Below, piece after piece: positions 52,612-62,171 of a DNA stretch of 64,000 nt. The notes under the pieces are model-generated. The model was not told the DNA's origin. It did no database searches and saw nothing but the letters and a program-made list of their open reading frames with translations. Numbering within the stretch: position 1 is the first letter of the stretch; the number at the start of each line of letters is the position of its first letter. The DNA is from Streptococcus pneumoniae (GTDB taxonomy: Bacteria; Bacillota; Bacilli; Lactobacillales; Streptococcaceae): positions 930,001 through 994,000 of the forward strand of contig NZ_LN831051.1 in NCBI RefSeq assembly GCF_001457635.1, in the 5' to 3' direction. Made by a program: the position numbers and the translations under genes.

Positions 52612-53832
52612 GTGAAAAAAGCAGTCGTTCTTGGAGCAGATAATGGTTATTTAAATAAGCTAGAGACCACAATTAAGTCGGTATGTACGCATAATAGAAA
52701 CTTAAAATTTTATATTTTTAATGATAATCTTCCGAGCGAATGGTTTCAAGTTATGAATAGACGATTAAAAGTAATTGATTCAGAAATTGTCAATGTCAAG
52801 ATTTCGAATCATCAATTAAAGGGCTATCATCTTCCAAGTGCTTATTTATCCTACGCTACATTTTTTAAATATTTTATAGCAGATTTTGTAGTGGAAGAAG
52901 AAGCCTTATATCTTAATTCGGATATAGTAGTGACTCATTCGTTGGATGAACTATTTCAGGAAGAATTAGGAGACTATTGGATTGCTGGTGTTCGGGACTA
53001 TTTTGTAAAAGGGTATGAAAATCGCTTTAATTCAGGAATGATGTTGATTAACGTTAGTAAATGGAGACAAGAAAATCTTTCTGCAAAACTAATTGAGCTA
53101 ACAAATAAACATCATCAAGAAGTTTTTGGGGATCAAGGTATTCTCAATATGGTATTTGGAGAAAACTGGAAAAAGTTGGATAGAAAATACAATTTTATGG
53201 TTGGTTTGGATAGTTTGATTCATATTGCGGTTGAGACGACTCCTGAAGCGCTATCATCTTGGTACAATTCAGCCCTTCCTGAAGATGTAGTACCTTATAT
53301 TATTCATTATACTGGAGAAAAACCTTGGTTACCTTTAAGTCAAAATCGTTATAAAGATATTTGGTGGTTTTATCAAGGATTGGAATGGTCTGATATTTTG
53401 TTACGTAAAGAAAGAGTATTTCAGACCTATCAAGATTTGACAGTTGTACCAAAGGCTTATACAGCTATTTTTACCAATAGTTGTGAATTGGAACAAGTAG
53501 AATACTTGATAGAGAATTTAGCTGATGTTCACTTTTATATATTTGCTCATACTTTGGTTGCATCTAATATTATTGATTTAATGAGATATCCTAATGTAAC
53601 AGTTTATCAACAGTATAATCGTTTTTCTTATGATAAAGTAATGAATAAATTAGATTTTTATTTAGATATAAACCATCATGATGAGATTGATGATATTACA
53701 AATGTAGTAATGATTATGGGTAAACCAGTATTTTCTTTTTCAAATACGAATCATTGCAACGAGGGAGCTCAAGTGTTTTCTCCTACCGAGCCAGAAAAAA
53801 TGGTTCAGGAAATTAGAAAGTATATAGATTAA
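52612..53832 (+). CDS. GT8 family glycosyltransferase with altered DxD motif
   Basis: This 406-residue protein has a GT8 domain at residues ~1-270 (AVVLGADNGYLNKLETTIKS, NSGMMLINVSKW, GDQGILNMVF, PYIIHYTGEKPW) and the shared C-terminal module (~280-400). The metal-binding DxD, LDSD in its relatives, reads L-N102-S-D104 here, so the first Asp is Asn. That would probably impair UDP-sugar/manganese binding. GTG 52612 with AGGAG 7 bases before is preferred to ATG 52597. The gene is otherwise intact. Confidence 0.85.
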   Translation: MKKAVVLGADNGYLNKLETTIKSVCTHNRNLKFYIFNDNLPSEWFQVMNRRLKVIDSEIVNVKISNHQLKGYHLPSAYLSYATFFKYFIADFVVEEEALYLNSDIVVTHSLDELFQEELGDYWIAGVRDYFVKGYENRFNSGMMLINVSKWRQENLSAKLIELTNKHHQEVFGDQGILNMVFGENWKKLDRKYNFMVGLDSLIHIAVETTPEALSSWYNSALPEDVVPYIIHYTGEKPWLPLSQNRYKDIWWFYQGLEWSDILLRKERVFQTYQDLTVVPKAYTAIFTNSCELEQVEYLIENLADVHFYIFAHTLVASNIIDLMRYPNVTVYQQYNRFSYDKVMNKLDFYLDINHHDEIDDITNVVMIMGKPVFSFSNTNHCNEGAQVFSPTEPEKMVQEIRKYID

Positions 53833-53844
53833 GAGGAGAAAGAA

Positions 53845-55056
53845 ATGGAAAAGAAAGTTATTGTTTTAGGCGCAGATAATGGCTATCAAGATAAGGTAGA
53901 GACTACAATTAAATCAATTTGTGCTCACAATCGTAACTTGAAATTTTATGTTTTTAATGATGATATTTCATCAGAATGGTTTCAATTAATGTCTAAAAGA
54001 CTAGAGTTATTATCATCAGAGATTGTTAATGTAAAAATAACAAATCATAGTCTACGAGACTATAATCTTCCATTGTCTCATTTGAGTTATGCTGCATTTT
54101 TTCGTTATTTTATTCCTCAATTTGTGAAGGAAGATAAGGCCTTGTATTTGGATTCAGATATTATAGTTAGAACAAATATAGATGAATTGTTTTTAGAGGA
54201 TATTACAGATTACCTTTTGGCGGCTGTAGCAGATGCCTTAGTTCCATCTACTTTTAATTCAGGAGTCATGCTCATTAATGTTGCTTTATGGAGACAAGAA
54301 AACGCAACAGAAAGACTACTTGAATTGACAAACGAATTTCATACTAGTACTTTCGGAGATCAGGGGATTTTAAATAAATTATTTGAAAATCGTTGGTATT
54401 CTTTAGATTCTTCTTATAATTTTATGGTTGGAATGGATACAGTTGCAAGAAATTATCAAATTGAAAATTGGTATATCGATTCATTGAAACTAGAAGAGAC
54501 TGCAAAAATTATTCATTTTACAGGAGACAAACCATGGTATCAAGTGAATGTAAATCGCTTTAGAGAAGATTGGTGGTTCTATTATTCTTTGGAATGGTCT
54601 GATGTTGTGATGAGAAAGGCTAACTTTAAGAAGGGATTAAACTCACTCATAGAAGCACCACTCTATCATACAGCTATTTTTACAAATACTTGTCACATAG
54701 AGCATCTGGAATATTTGATTAGAGAATTACCGCAGGTTCATTTTTCAATTCTAGCTCATACAGGATTTGCATCTGAAATTGTTGATTTACAACGATATTT
54801 AAATGTACAAATACTGCCCTCATTTAATCCGATGAATTTCAAAAAGGTCTTAGAAAAGATTGATTTCTATTTGGATATTAATCATGAAAATGAAATTTCT
54901 AATATTATTGAAGAGGTGTATCTAATTGGAAAACCTATTCTTTCATTTGATAATACCTGTCATAATGTAGAAAAAGCAAGTTTTATCTGTGAATCTAAGA
55001 GACCGGAAAAAATGATAGATGCGATTAAAGAATTATTAAATATTGATGGATACTAA
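53845..55056 (+). CDS. GT8 family glycosyltransferase
   Basis: This 403-residue enzyme is a close relative of the preceding gene, with intact DxD (LYLDSDIIV). Residues ~1-270 are the GT8 domain, with NSGVMLINVALW, GDQGILNKLF and IIHFTGDKPW for donor and product handling; the shared C-terminal module is at ~275-395 (FYLDINHENEI, GKPILSFDNTCH). AAGAGGAG precedes the ATG. It and the gene at 52612 are probably tandem duplicates, one of which lost its DxD. Confidence 0.88.
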   Translation: MEKKVIVLGADNGYQDKVETTIKSICAHNRNLKFYVFNDDISSEWFQLMSKRLELLSSEIVNVKITNHSLRDYNLPLSHLSYAAFFRYFIPQFVKEDKALYLDSDIIVRTNIDELFLEDITDYLLAAVADALVPSTFNSGVMLINVALWRQENATERLLELTNEFHTSTFGDQGILNKLFENRWYSLDSSYNFMVGMDTVARNYQIENWYIDSLKLEETAKIIHFTGDKPWYQVNVNRFREDWWFYYSLEWSDVVMRKANFKKGLNSLIEAPLYHTAIFTNTCHIEHLEYLIRELPQVHFSILAHTGFASEIVDLQRYLNVQILPSFNPMNFKKVLEKIDFYLDINHENEISNIIEEVYLIGKPILSFDNTCHNVEKASFICESKRPEKMIDAIKELLNIDGY

Positions 55057-55295
55057 AATACAGGCAGTTAAAGAATTGATACTTACTGGACCTGGAAGAT
55101 ACTTCTAAGAATTTCAAAGATGGTCTATTCTAATTAGTTTGGGTTATGATTTAATAAACCATATTTTGATTGACAGAAATCAATTAGATAGTGTTGAATA
55201 AGAACAAAATATGCAACTTACAGAGATTTATAGAAGAATGATGGAAAAATTGTCTTTACTTCCGTAGATAGTAATAAAAAATGAGATAGCATAAT
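55057..55295 (+). other. Gene-free gap with coding-like debris
   Basis: An overlapping ATG at 55049 starts MDTKIQAVKELILTGPGRYF and stops. Further short readable pieces (ITEIYRRMMEKLSLLP-like) are separated by stops. It looks like the decayed end of a former gene, which I cannot name. No terminator is seen. Confidence 0.35.
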
Positions 55296-56306
55296 ATGAA
55301 ATTACATTTAACAAATTTATACGGCATGGCTGGTGATAGTACGGTTATCTTAGCTCAAAATGCTGTTCAAAAGATAGCTAGTCAACTGGGATTTAGAGAG
55401 GTTGGTATTTATTTTTACAACATTGCTTCAGATAGTCCTTCTGAAATGAATAAGCGTCTGGATGGTATTATGGCCAGTATCTCTATTGGTGATATCTTAG
55501 TCTTTCAGTCTCCAACCTGGAATGGCTTTGAATTTGATCGTCTCTTGTTTGATAAGCTAAAGGATATGCAGGTGAAAATTATTTGCTTTATCCATGATGT
55601 TGTTCCCCTCATGTTTGATAGTAACTATTATCTCATGAAAGACTATATGTACATGTATAATCTATCAGATGTTTTGATAGTGCCGTCAGAGAGAATGAAA
55701 ACACGCCTGATGGAAGAAGGATTGACGACTAAGAAGATTCTTGTTCAAGGTATGTGGGATCATCCTCATGATTTATCCTTATACACCCCTGCTTTTAAAA
55801 AAGAACTTTTTTTTGCTGGAAGTTTAGAGCGTTTTCCAGACTTACAAAATTGGTCTCAAGATACGCCTTTGAGAGTATTTTCAAATAAAGGGGAGGCCGG
55901 TTCTAGTGCTAGAAATCTCAGCATTGAGGGGTGGAAAAAAGACGAGGAGCTGTTGCTAGAATTATCAAAAGGTGGATTTGGGCTTGTCTGGGGAACTTAT
56001 CAAAACGATGGAGAAAGCAACCAATATTATACCTTAAATATATCTCATAAGGTGAGTACCTATCTGACAGCGGGCATCCCAGTCATTGTACCAAGTAGCT
56101 TGTCAACTGCTGAATTTATAGTAGATCAAGGCTTAGGCTTTATGGCGAATAGTCTAGAGGAAGTTCATGAGATAGTTGATAAAATGAATCTACAAGAATA
56201 TCAAGAAATGACGAATCGGATAAAAACCTTTAGTTATTTGCTAAAAGAAGGTTATTTTACTAAAAAATTATTGGTAGATGCAATTTACCATTTGGGAGTT
56301 GAATAA
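55296..56306 (+). CDS. gtf3: Gtf3 (Nss) glycosyltransferase, second step of SRR glycosylation
   Basis: This 336-residue GT-B enzyme adds the second sugar (glucose in characterised cases) to GlcNAc-modified serine-rich repeats. Family text: [30 protein letters not shown], then [20 protein letters not shown] and [20 protein letters not shown] in the C-terminal donor half. Length is normal. It is intact, so glycosylation beyond GlcNAc should be possible. GtfA/GtfB, which add the first GlcNAc, lie beyond the window. Confidence 0.92.
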   Translation: MKLHLTNLYGMAGDSTVILAQNAVQKIASQLGFREVGIYFYNIASDSPSEMNKRLDGIMASISIGDILVFQSPTWNGFEFDRLLFDKLKDMQVKIICFIHDVVPLMFDSNYYLMKDYMYMYNLSDVLIVPSERMKTRLMEEGLTTKKILVQGMWDHPHDLSLYTPAFKKELFFAGSLERFPDLQNWSQDTPLRVFSNKGEAGSSARNLSIEGWKKDEELLLELSKGGFGLVWGTYQNDGESNQYYTLNISHKVSTYLTAGIPVIVPSSLSTAEFIVDQGLGFMANSLEEVHEIVDKMNLQEYQEMTNRIKTFSYLLKEGYFTKKLLVDAIYHLGVE

Positions 56307-56315
56307 GAGAACAAG

Positions 56316-58757
56316 ATGATTAAAACAATTGTATTAGCTGGTGATCGTAATTACATCAGGCAGTTAGAAACAACCATAAAATCTATTTTATACCACAATC
56401 GAGATGTTAAGATTTATATTTTAAATCAGGATATTATGCCAGATTGGTTTCGTAAACCACGAAAAATAGCTCGCATGTTAGGTAGTGAGATTATCGATGT
56501 TAAACTACCTGAACAAACTGTGTTTCAAGATTGGAAAAAACAGGCTCACATTAGTTCAATTGCCTATGCTAGATATTTTATTGCAGATTATATCCAAGAA
56601 GATAAGGTTTTATATTTAGACAGTGATTTGATTGTAAATACTTCTTTAGAGAAATTATTTAGTATTTGTTTAGAAGAAAAATCACTCGCAGCAGTTAAAG
56701 ATACAGATGGAATTACATTTAATACAGGTGTTCTATTAATCAACAATAAAAAATGGCGTCAAGAGAAATTAAAAGAACAACTAATTGAACAGAGCATTGT
56801 TACAATGAAGGAAGTTGAAGAAGGTCGCTTTGAGCATTTTAATGGTGATCAAACGATTTTCAATCAAGTCTTGCAAGATGATTGGTTAGAACTAGGTAGA
56901 GCTTATAATTTACAAGTAGGACATGATGTGGTTGCTTTGTATAATAATTGGCAGGAACATCTGGCTTTTAACGATAAACCAGTGGTGATTCATTTTACGA
57001 CCTACAGAAAGCCATGGACTACCTTGATAGCCAATCGTTACCGTGATTTATGGTGGGAATTTCATGTTTTGGAGTGGAATCAAATTTTACAACACCATAT
57101 AGGAGAGTTTGAAATGACATCGCCTCTAGATAAGGAATTTTCTTGTTTAACTTTGACAAATTCCCAAGATTTAGAAGGGATAGAAGAGCTAGTTACGGCT
57201 CTACCAGATGTGGTCTTTCATATCGCAGCTTGGACGGATGTGGGTGATAAGCTGATAAAGTTAGCTGTCTATGATAATGTGAGATTGCATCCACAGATTG
57301 TTCCTCCTGTATTGGAAAAACTGAAAAGAAAAGTGGATATTTATCTGGATATACATCAAGGGGCGGAAGTTGAAAGTATCTTGAGAGATGTTCGTAACTT
57401 TGGGATTCCTATCTTAAGTTTTTCTAATACACAGCATGGAATGTATGATCAAATAGTATTTGATGAAGAAAATATCAATTTAATGATAGAAGCTATCAAA
57501 GACTATGCTAGTCATTCTCGATTTTTAAAAGATTATAATCAGGAGACATTTCATTGCTTAATATTTACTGATACACAGGACATTGAACAATTAGATTATT
57601 TAGCTCAATATCTTCCACATGTTATCTTTGATGTAGCAGCCTGGACAGATATGGGGCCTAAGTTATATGAACTACAAAATAACTATCAAAATATTCGTTT
57701 ATATCCAGCTATAACGTCAGAAAAATTAGAACAATTAAAAGTAAGAATGGGTTTGTATTTGGATATTAGCTGTGGTCATTCGACACATGATGTAGTGAAT
57801 TCAGTTTATGAAATGAATAAAATCATTTTCTCTTTTGAGAGTACCCAACATGACTCTTTTGGACAACTGATATACTCTTCAAAATCACCTGAACGTATGG
57901 TAGAAGATATTAAAAATCTTATTTCTGGAACATTCAAAGCAAGAACACCAGCGATTATTGTTAAGGATATCAATCAAACTCTAGATTATATAATAGAAAA
58001 CCAATCTTCTATTATTCGCTTTGGAGATGGAGAGATGGATTTAATGTTAGGAAAATCTATTCCTTATCAAGTCTATGATGAGAATCTTGCAAGTCAGTTG
58101 AAAGAAATTATTTCTCTTCAAAGTGATAAAAAATTAGTTATCGGCTTACCAAATGTATTTGCTAACCGTTCCAATTTTACATCAGTAGCGGAAGCCTTCT
58201 GGAAGGGACATTTAGAACATCATTTAAAAGATTATCTAGAATTAGCTAGAGGAGATTGGTATGGGACTACATTTGTATCTAGACCATACATTGATTATGT
58301 GGATAAATCTCAATCATTTAGTCAATTTGAAAAATTAAAACAAATTTGGAAGAATGAGGATATTCTGATTGTAGAAGGAGTAACTTCACGTTCAGGTGTA
58401 GGTAATGATTTATTTGATGGAGCAAATTCAATTAAGCGGATCATCTGTCCTTCTCATAATGCTTATTCGCGTATAGAAGAGATTCAAGAAGCTGTATTAC
58501 AGTATGCTGAAAATCGCCTTATTTTATGTATGCTGGGTCCTACAGCAAAAGTTCTGAGTTATAATCTATGCCAGATGGGCTATCAAGTTTTGGATGTAGG
58601 CCATATTGACTCAGAGTATGAATGGATGAAAATGGGAGCTAAAACTAAGGTTAAATTTTCTCATAAACATACTGCAGAACATAATTTCGACCAAGATATT
58701 GAATTTATTGATGATGAAACCTATAACAGTCAGATTGTTGCACGAATATTAAACTAG
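56316..58757 (+). CDS. GT8 - two C-terminal modules - GT-D (DUF1792) multidomain glycosyltransferase
   Basis: This 813-residue protein has four parts. First is a GT8 domain (~1-265, DxD in LYLDSDLIV). Next are two copies of the shared module (~275-395, IYLDIHQGAEV; ~410-525, LYLDISCGHST). Last is a DUF1792/GT-D domain (~540-813) with RFGDGEMD carrying the D571-G-E573 motif, WYGTTFVSRPYID, and the LGPTAKVLSYNL end. GT-D enzymes of this type act as third-step glucosyltransferases on SRR proteins such as Fap1. It starts 9 bases after gtf3. Confidence 0.88.
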   Translation: MIKTIVLAGDRNYIRQLETTIKSILYHNRDVKIYILNQDIMPDWFRKPRKIARMLGSEIIDVKLPEQTVFQDWKKQAHISSIAYARYFIADYIQEDKVLYLDSDLIVNTSLEKLFSICLEEKSLAAVKDTDGITFNTGVLLINNKKWRQEKLKEQLIEQSIVTMKEVEEGRFEHFNGDQTIFNQVLQDDWLELGRAYNLQVGHDVVALYNNWQEHLAFNDKPVVIHFTTYRKPWTTLIANRYRDLWWEFHVLEWNQILQHHIGEFEMTSPLDKEFSCLTLTNSQDLEGIEELVTALPDVVFHIAAWTDVGDKLIKLAVYDNVRLHPQIVPPVLEKLKRKVDIYLDIHQGAEVESILRDVRNFGIPILSFSNTQHGMYDQIVFDEENINLMIEAIKDYASHSRFLKDYNQETFHCLIFTDTQDIEQLDYLAQYLPHVIFDVAAWTDMGPKLYELQNNYQNIRLYPAITSEKLEQLKVRMGLYLDISCGHSTHDVVNSVYEMNKIIFSFESTQHDSFGQLIYSSKSPERMVEDIKNLISGTFKARTPAIIVKDINQTLDYIIENQSSIIRFGDGEMDLMLGKSIPYQVYDENLASQLKEIISLQSDKKLVIGLPNVFANRSNFTSVAEAFWKGHLEHHLKDYLELARGDWYGTTFVSRPYIDYVDKSQSFSQFEKLKQIWKNEDILIVEGVTSRSGVGNDLFDGANSIKRIICPSHNAYSRIEEIQEAVLQYAENRLILCMLGPTAKVLSYNLCQMGYQVLDVGHIDSEYEWMKMGAKTKVKFSHKHTAEHNFDQDIEFIDDETYNSQIVARILN

Positions 58758-58787
58758 ACTATTTAAAATAAATGATAAGGATTTAAA

Positions 58788-60008
58788 ATGAGAAATACCA
58801 AACGCGCTGTAGCATTTGCAGGTGATTACGCTTATATTCGACAAATCGAAACGGCGATGAAGTCACTCTGTAGACACAATAGTCATTTGAAAATTTATCT
58901 GCTAAATCAGGACATTCCTCAGGAATGGTTTAGTCAAATAAGAATATATTTACAAGAGATGGGGGGCGACTTGATTGACTGCAAGTTAATTGGCTCACAG
59001 TTTCAAATGAATTGGTCTAATAAATTACCTCATATCAATCATATGACATTTGCACGCTATTTTATTCCAGATTTTGTAACAGAAGATAAAGTTCTCTATC
59101 TAGATAGTGATTTGATTGTGACTGGTGATTTGACCGATTTGTTTGAATTAGACTTAGGTGAAAATTATTTGGCAGCAGCTCGTTCTTGCTTTGGAGCAGG
59201 AGTCGGCTTCAATGCTGGTGTTCTCTTGATTAACAACAAAAAATGGGGATCTGAAACTATTCGACAAAAATTGATTGACTTAACAGAAAAAGAACATGAG
59301 AATGTGGAAGAAGGAGACCAGTCAATTTTGAATATGTTGTTTAAAGATCAATATAGTTCCCTTGAAGATCAATATAATTTTCAAATAGGATATGATTATG
59401 GGGCGGCAGCCTTTAAACATCAATTCATTTTTGATATTCCGCTCGAACCACTGCCACTAATTTTACACTATATTTCTCAGGATAAGCCTTGGAATCAATT
59501 TTCTGTTGGACGTCTAAGAGAAGTTTGGTGGGAATACTCTTTGATGGATTGGTCTGTTATTTTAAATGAATGGTTTTCAAAGAGTGTGAAGTATCCTAGT
59601 AAATCACAAATATTTAAGTTGCAATGTGTTAATTTAACGAATTCTTGGTGTGTCGAGAAAATCGATTATTTGGCGGAGCAATTGCCAGAAGTTCATTTTC
59701 ATATTGTTGCTTATACAAATATGGCAAATGAACTACTAGCTTTAACGCGTTTTCCTAATGTTACCGTATATCCAAATTCCTTACCAATGTTATTGGAACA
59801 AATAGTAATAGCTTCAGATTTGTATTTGGATTTGAATCATGATCGAAAATTAGAAGATGCATATGAGTTTGTGCTTAAGTACAAAAAACCAATGATAGCT
59901 TTCGACAATACTTGCTCTGAAAATCTTTCTGAGATTTCATATGAAGGTATCTATCCAAGCTCCATTCCGAAAAAAATGGTTGCAGCAATCAGATCTTACA
60001 TGAGGTAG
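58788..60008 (+). CDS. GT8 family glycosyltransferase
   Basis: This 406-residue enzyme has a GT8 domain at ~1-270 (AVAFAGDYAYIRQIETAMKS, DxD in LYLDSDLIV, NAGVLLINNKKW, GDQSILNMLF, LILHYISQDKPW) and a shared C-terminal module at ~280-395 (LYLDLNHDRKL, KKPMIAFDNTCS). It probably extends the PsrP glycan. AAGGATTTAAA precedes the ATG. All key residues are present. Confidence 0.88.
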   Translation: MRNTKRAVAFAGDYAYIRQIETAMKSLCRHNSHLKIYLLNQDIPQEWFSQIRIYLQEMGGDLIDCKLIGSQFQMNWSNKLPHINHMTFARYFIPDFVTEDKVLYLDSDLIVTGDLTDLFELDLGENYLAAARSCFGAGVGFNAGVLLINNKKWGSETIRQKLIDLTEKEHENVEEGDQSILNMLFKDQYSSLEDQYNFQIGYDYGAAAFKHQFIFDIPLEPLPLILHYISQDKPWNQFSVGRLREVWWEYSLMDWSVILNEWFSKSVKYPSKSQIFKLQCVNLTNSWCVEKIDYLAEQLPEVHFHIVAYTNMANELLALTRFPNVTVYPNSLPMLLEQIVIASDLYLDLNHDRKLEDAYEFVLKYKKPMIAFDNTCSENLSEISYEGIYPSSIPKKMVAAIRSYMR

Positions 60009-60016
60009 AGAACAGT

Positions 60017-61213
60017 ATGAGAAAATCAATAGTATTAGCGGCAGATAATGCCTATCTTATTCCTTTAGAGACGACTATAAAGTCTGTATTGTATCACAAT
60101 AGAGATGTTGATTTTTATATTCTCAACAGTGATATAGCTCCTGAATGGTTTAAATTATTGGGGAGAAAAATGGAAGTTGTGAATTCTACAATTCGCAGTG
60201 TACACATTGATAAAGAACTTTTTGAAAGCTATAAAACAGGACCTCATATAAATTATGCTTCTTACTTTAGATTTTTTGCGACAGAAGTGGTTGAATCTGA
60301 TAGGGTATTGTATCTGGATTCCGATATCATTGTAACTGGGGAACTAGCTACTTTGTTTGAGATAGATCTCAAAGGATATTCAATTGGTGCTGTTGATGAT
60401 GTCTATGCCTATGAAGGACGAAAATCTGGATTTAATTCTGGAGTTTTATTAATGGATGTTGCAAAGTGGAAAGAACATTCTATTGTCAATAGTTTATTGG
60501 AATTAGCGGCCGAGCAGAATCAAGTTGTTCATCTTGGGGATCAGAGTATTTTAAATATTTATTTTGAGGATAATTGGCTAGCGTTAGATAAAACATATAA
60601 TTATATGGTTGGTGTTGATATTTATCACCTTGCTCAAGAATGTGAACGTCTAGATGACAATCCACCTACAATTGTTCACTATGCTAGTCATGATAAACCT
60701 TGGAATACATATAGTATATCTAGACTACGTGAATTATGGTGGGTTTATAGAGATTTGGATTGGTCAGAGATTGCTTTTCAACGTTCCGATTTAAATTATT
60801 TTGAAAGAAGCAATCAGTCTAAAAAACAAGTGATGCTTGTGACATGGAGTGCAGATATAAAACATTTAGAGTATTTAGTACAACGGTTACCTGATTGGCA
60901 TTTTCATTTGGCTGCACCGTGTGATTGTTCTGAGGAGCTGACCTCTCTATCACAGTATACGAATGTAACAGTATATCAAAATGTATTACATAGTAGAATT
61001 GATTGGCTATTAGACGATTCTATAGTTTATTTAGATATTAATACAGGTGGAGAGGTTTTTAATGTAGTTACAAGGGCACAAGAAAGTGGCAAGAAAATCT
61101 TCGCTTTTGATATCACACGTAAAAGTATGGATGATGGACTCTATGACGGTATTTTTTCTGTGGAGAGACCAGATGATTTAGTGGATAGAATGAAGAATAT
61201 AGAGATAGAGTAA
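60017..61213 (+). CDS. GT8 family glycosyltransferase
   Basis: This 398-residue enzyme has a GT8 domain (~1-265: SIVLAADNAYLIPLETTIKS, DxD in LYLDSDIIV, NSGVLLMDVAKW, GDQSILNIYF, TIVHYASHDKPW). The C-terminal module (~275-390) is more diverged than the others (VYLDINTGGEV, KKIFAFDITRKS). The stop overlaps the start of the next GT2 gene (TAATG). No lesion is seen. Confidence 0.88.
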   Translation: MRKSIVLAADNAYLIPLETTIKSVLYHNRDVDFYILNSDIAPEWFKLLGRKMEVVNSTIRSVHIDKELFESYKTGPHINYASYFRFFATEVVESDRVLYLDSDIIVTGELATLFEIDLKGYSIGAVDDVYAYEGRKSGFNSGVLLMDVAKWKEHSIVNSLLELAAEQNQVVHLGDQSILNIYFEDNWLALDKTYNYMVGVDIYHLAQECERLDDNPPTIVHYASHDKPWNTYSISRLRELWWVYRDLDWSEIAFQRSDLNYFERSNQSKKQVMLVTWSADIKHLEYLVQRLPDWHFHLAAPCDCSEELTSLSQYTNVTVYQNVLHSRIDWLLDDSIVYLDINTGGEVFNVVTRAQESGKKIFAFDITRKSMDDGLYDGIFSVERPDDLVDRMKNIEIE

Positions 61214-62115
61214 TGAGTGAATTAATTAGTGTTGTGGTACCGATATACAATACGGGAAAATATTTAGTGGAGTGTGTCGAGCATATTCTGAAGCAAACCT
61301 ATCAAAATATAGAAATTATTTTAGTTGATGACGGTTCTACGGATAATTCTGGGGAAATTTGTGATGCTTTTATGATGCAAGATAATCGTGTGTGAGTATT
61401 GCATCAAGAAAATAAGGGGGCAGCACAAGCTAAAAATATGGGGATTAGTGTAGCTAAGGGAGAGTACATCACGATTGTTGATTCAGATGATATCGTAAAA
61501 GAAAATATGATTGAAACTCTTTATCAGCAAGTCCAAGAAAAGGATGCAGATGTTGTTATAGGGAATTACTATAATTATGACGAAAGTGACGGGAATTTTT
61601 ATTTTTATGTAACAGGGCAAGATTTTTGCGTCGAAGAATTAGCTATACAAGAAATTATGAACCGTCAAGCAGGAGATTGGAAATTCAATAGCTCGGCCTT
61701 TATATTGCCGACATTTAAGTTGATTAAAAAAGAATTATTCAATGAAGTTCACTTTTCAAATGGTCGCCGCTTTGATGATGAAGCAACTATGCATCGCTTT
61801 TATCTTTTAGCCTCTAAAATTGTCTTTATAAACGATAATCTCTATCTGTATAGAAGACGTTCAGGAAGCATCATGAGAACGGAATTTGATCTTTCCTGGG
61901 CAAGAGATATTGTTGAAGTGTTTTCTAAGAAAATATCGGATTGTGTCTTGGCTGGTTTGGATGTCTCCGTTCTGCGTATTCGATTTGTCAATCTTTTAAA
62001 AGATTATAAGCAAACTTTAGAATACCATCAATTAACAGATACTGAGGAATATAAAGATATTTGTTTCAGATTAAAGTTGTTTTTTGATGCAGAACAAAGA
62101 AATGGTAAAAGTTGA
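61213..62115 (+). pseudogene. GT2 glycosyltransferase with one in-frame stop
   Basis: The 300-codon frame reads as a complete GT2: MSELISVVVPIYNTGKYLVE, DDGSTDNSGEICDAF, VDSDDIVKENMIETLY (DxD) and a C-terminal acceptor part (NGRRFDDEATMHRFYLL). A TGA at 61393-61395 interrupts it after NRV; a CGA would restore the expected NRVRVLHQEN. Everything after is in the same frame, so it is a point change. It lies directly upstream of secY2. Confidence 0.85.
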
Positions 62116-62171
62116 AATAAAAGAATTGTTATTTACCATATCACAAACAATGAAGGTGAGGGGAGTGTTTT

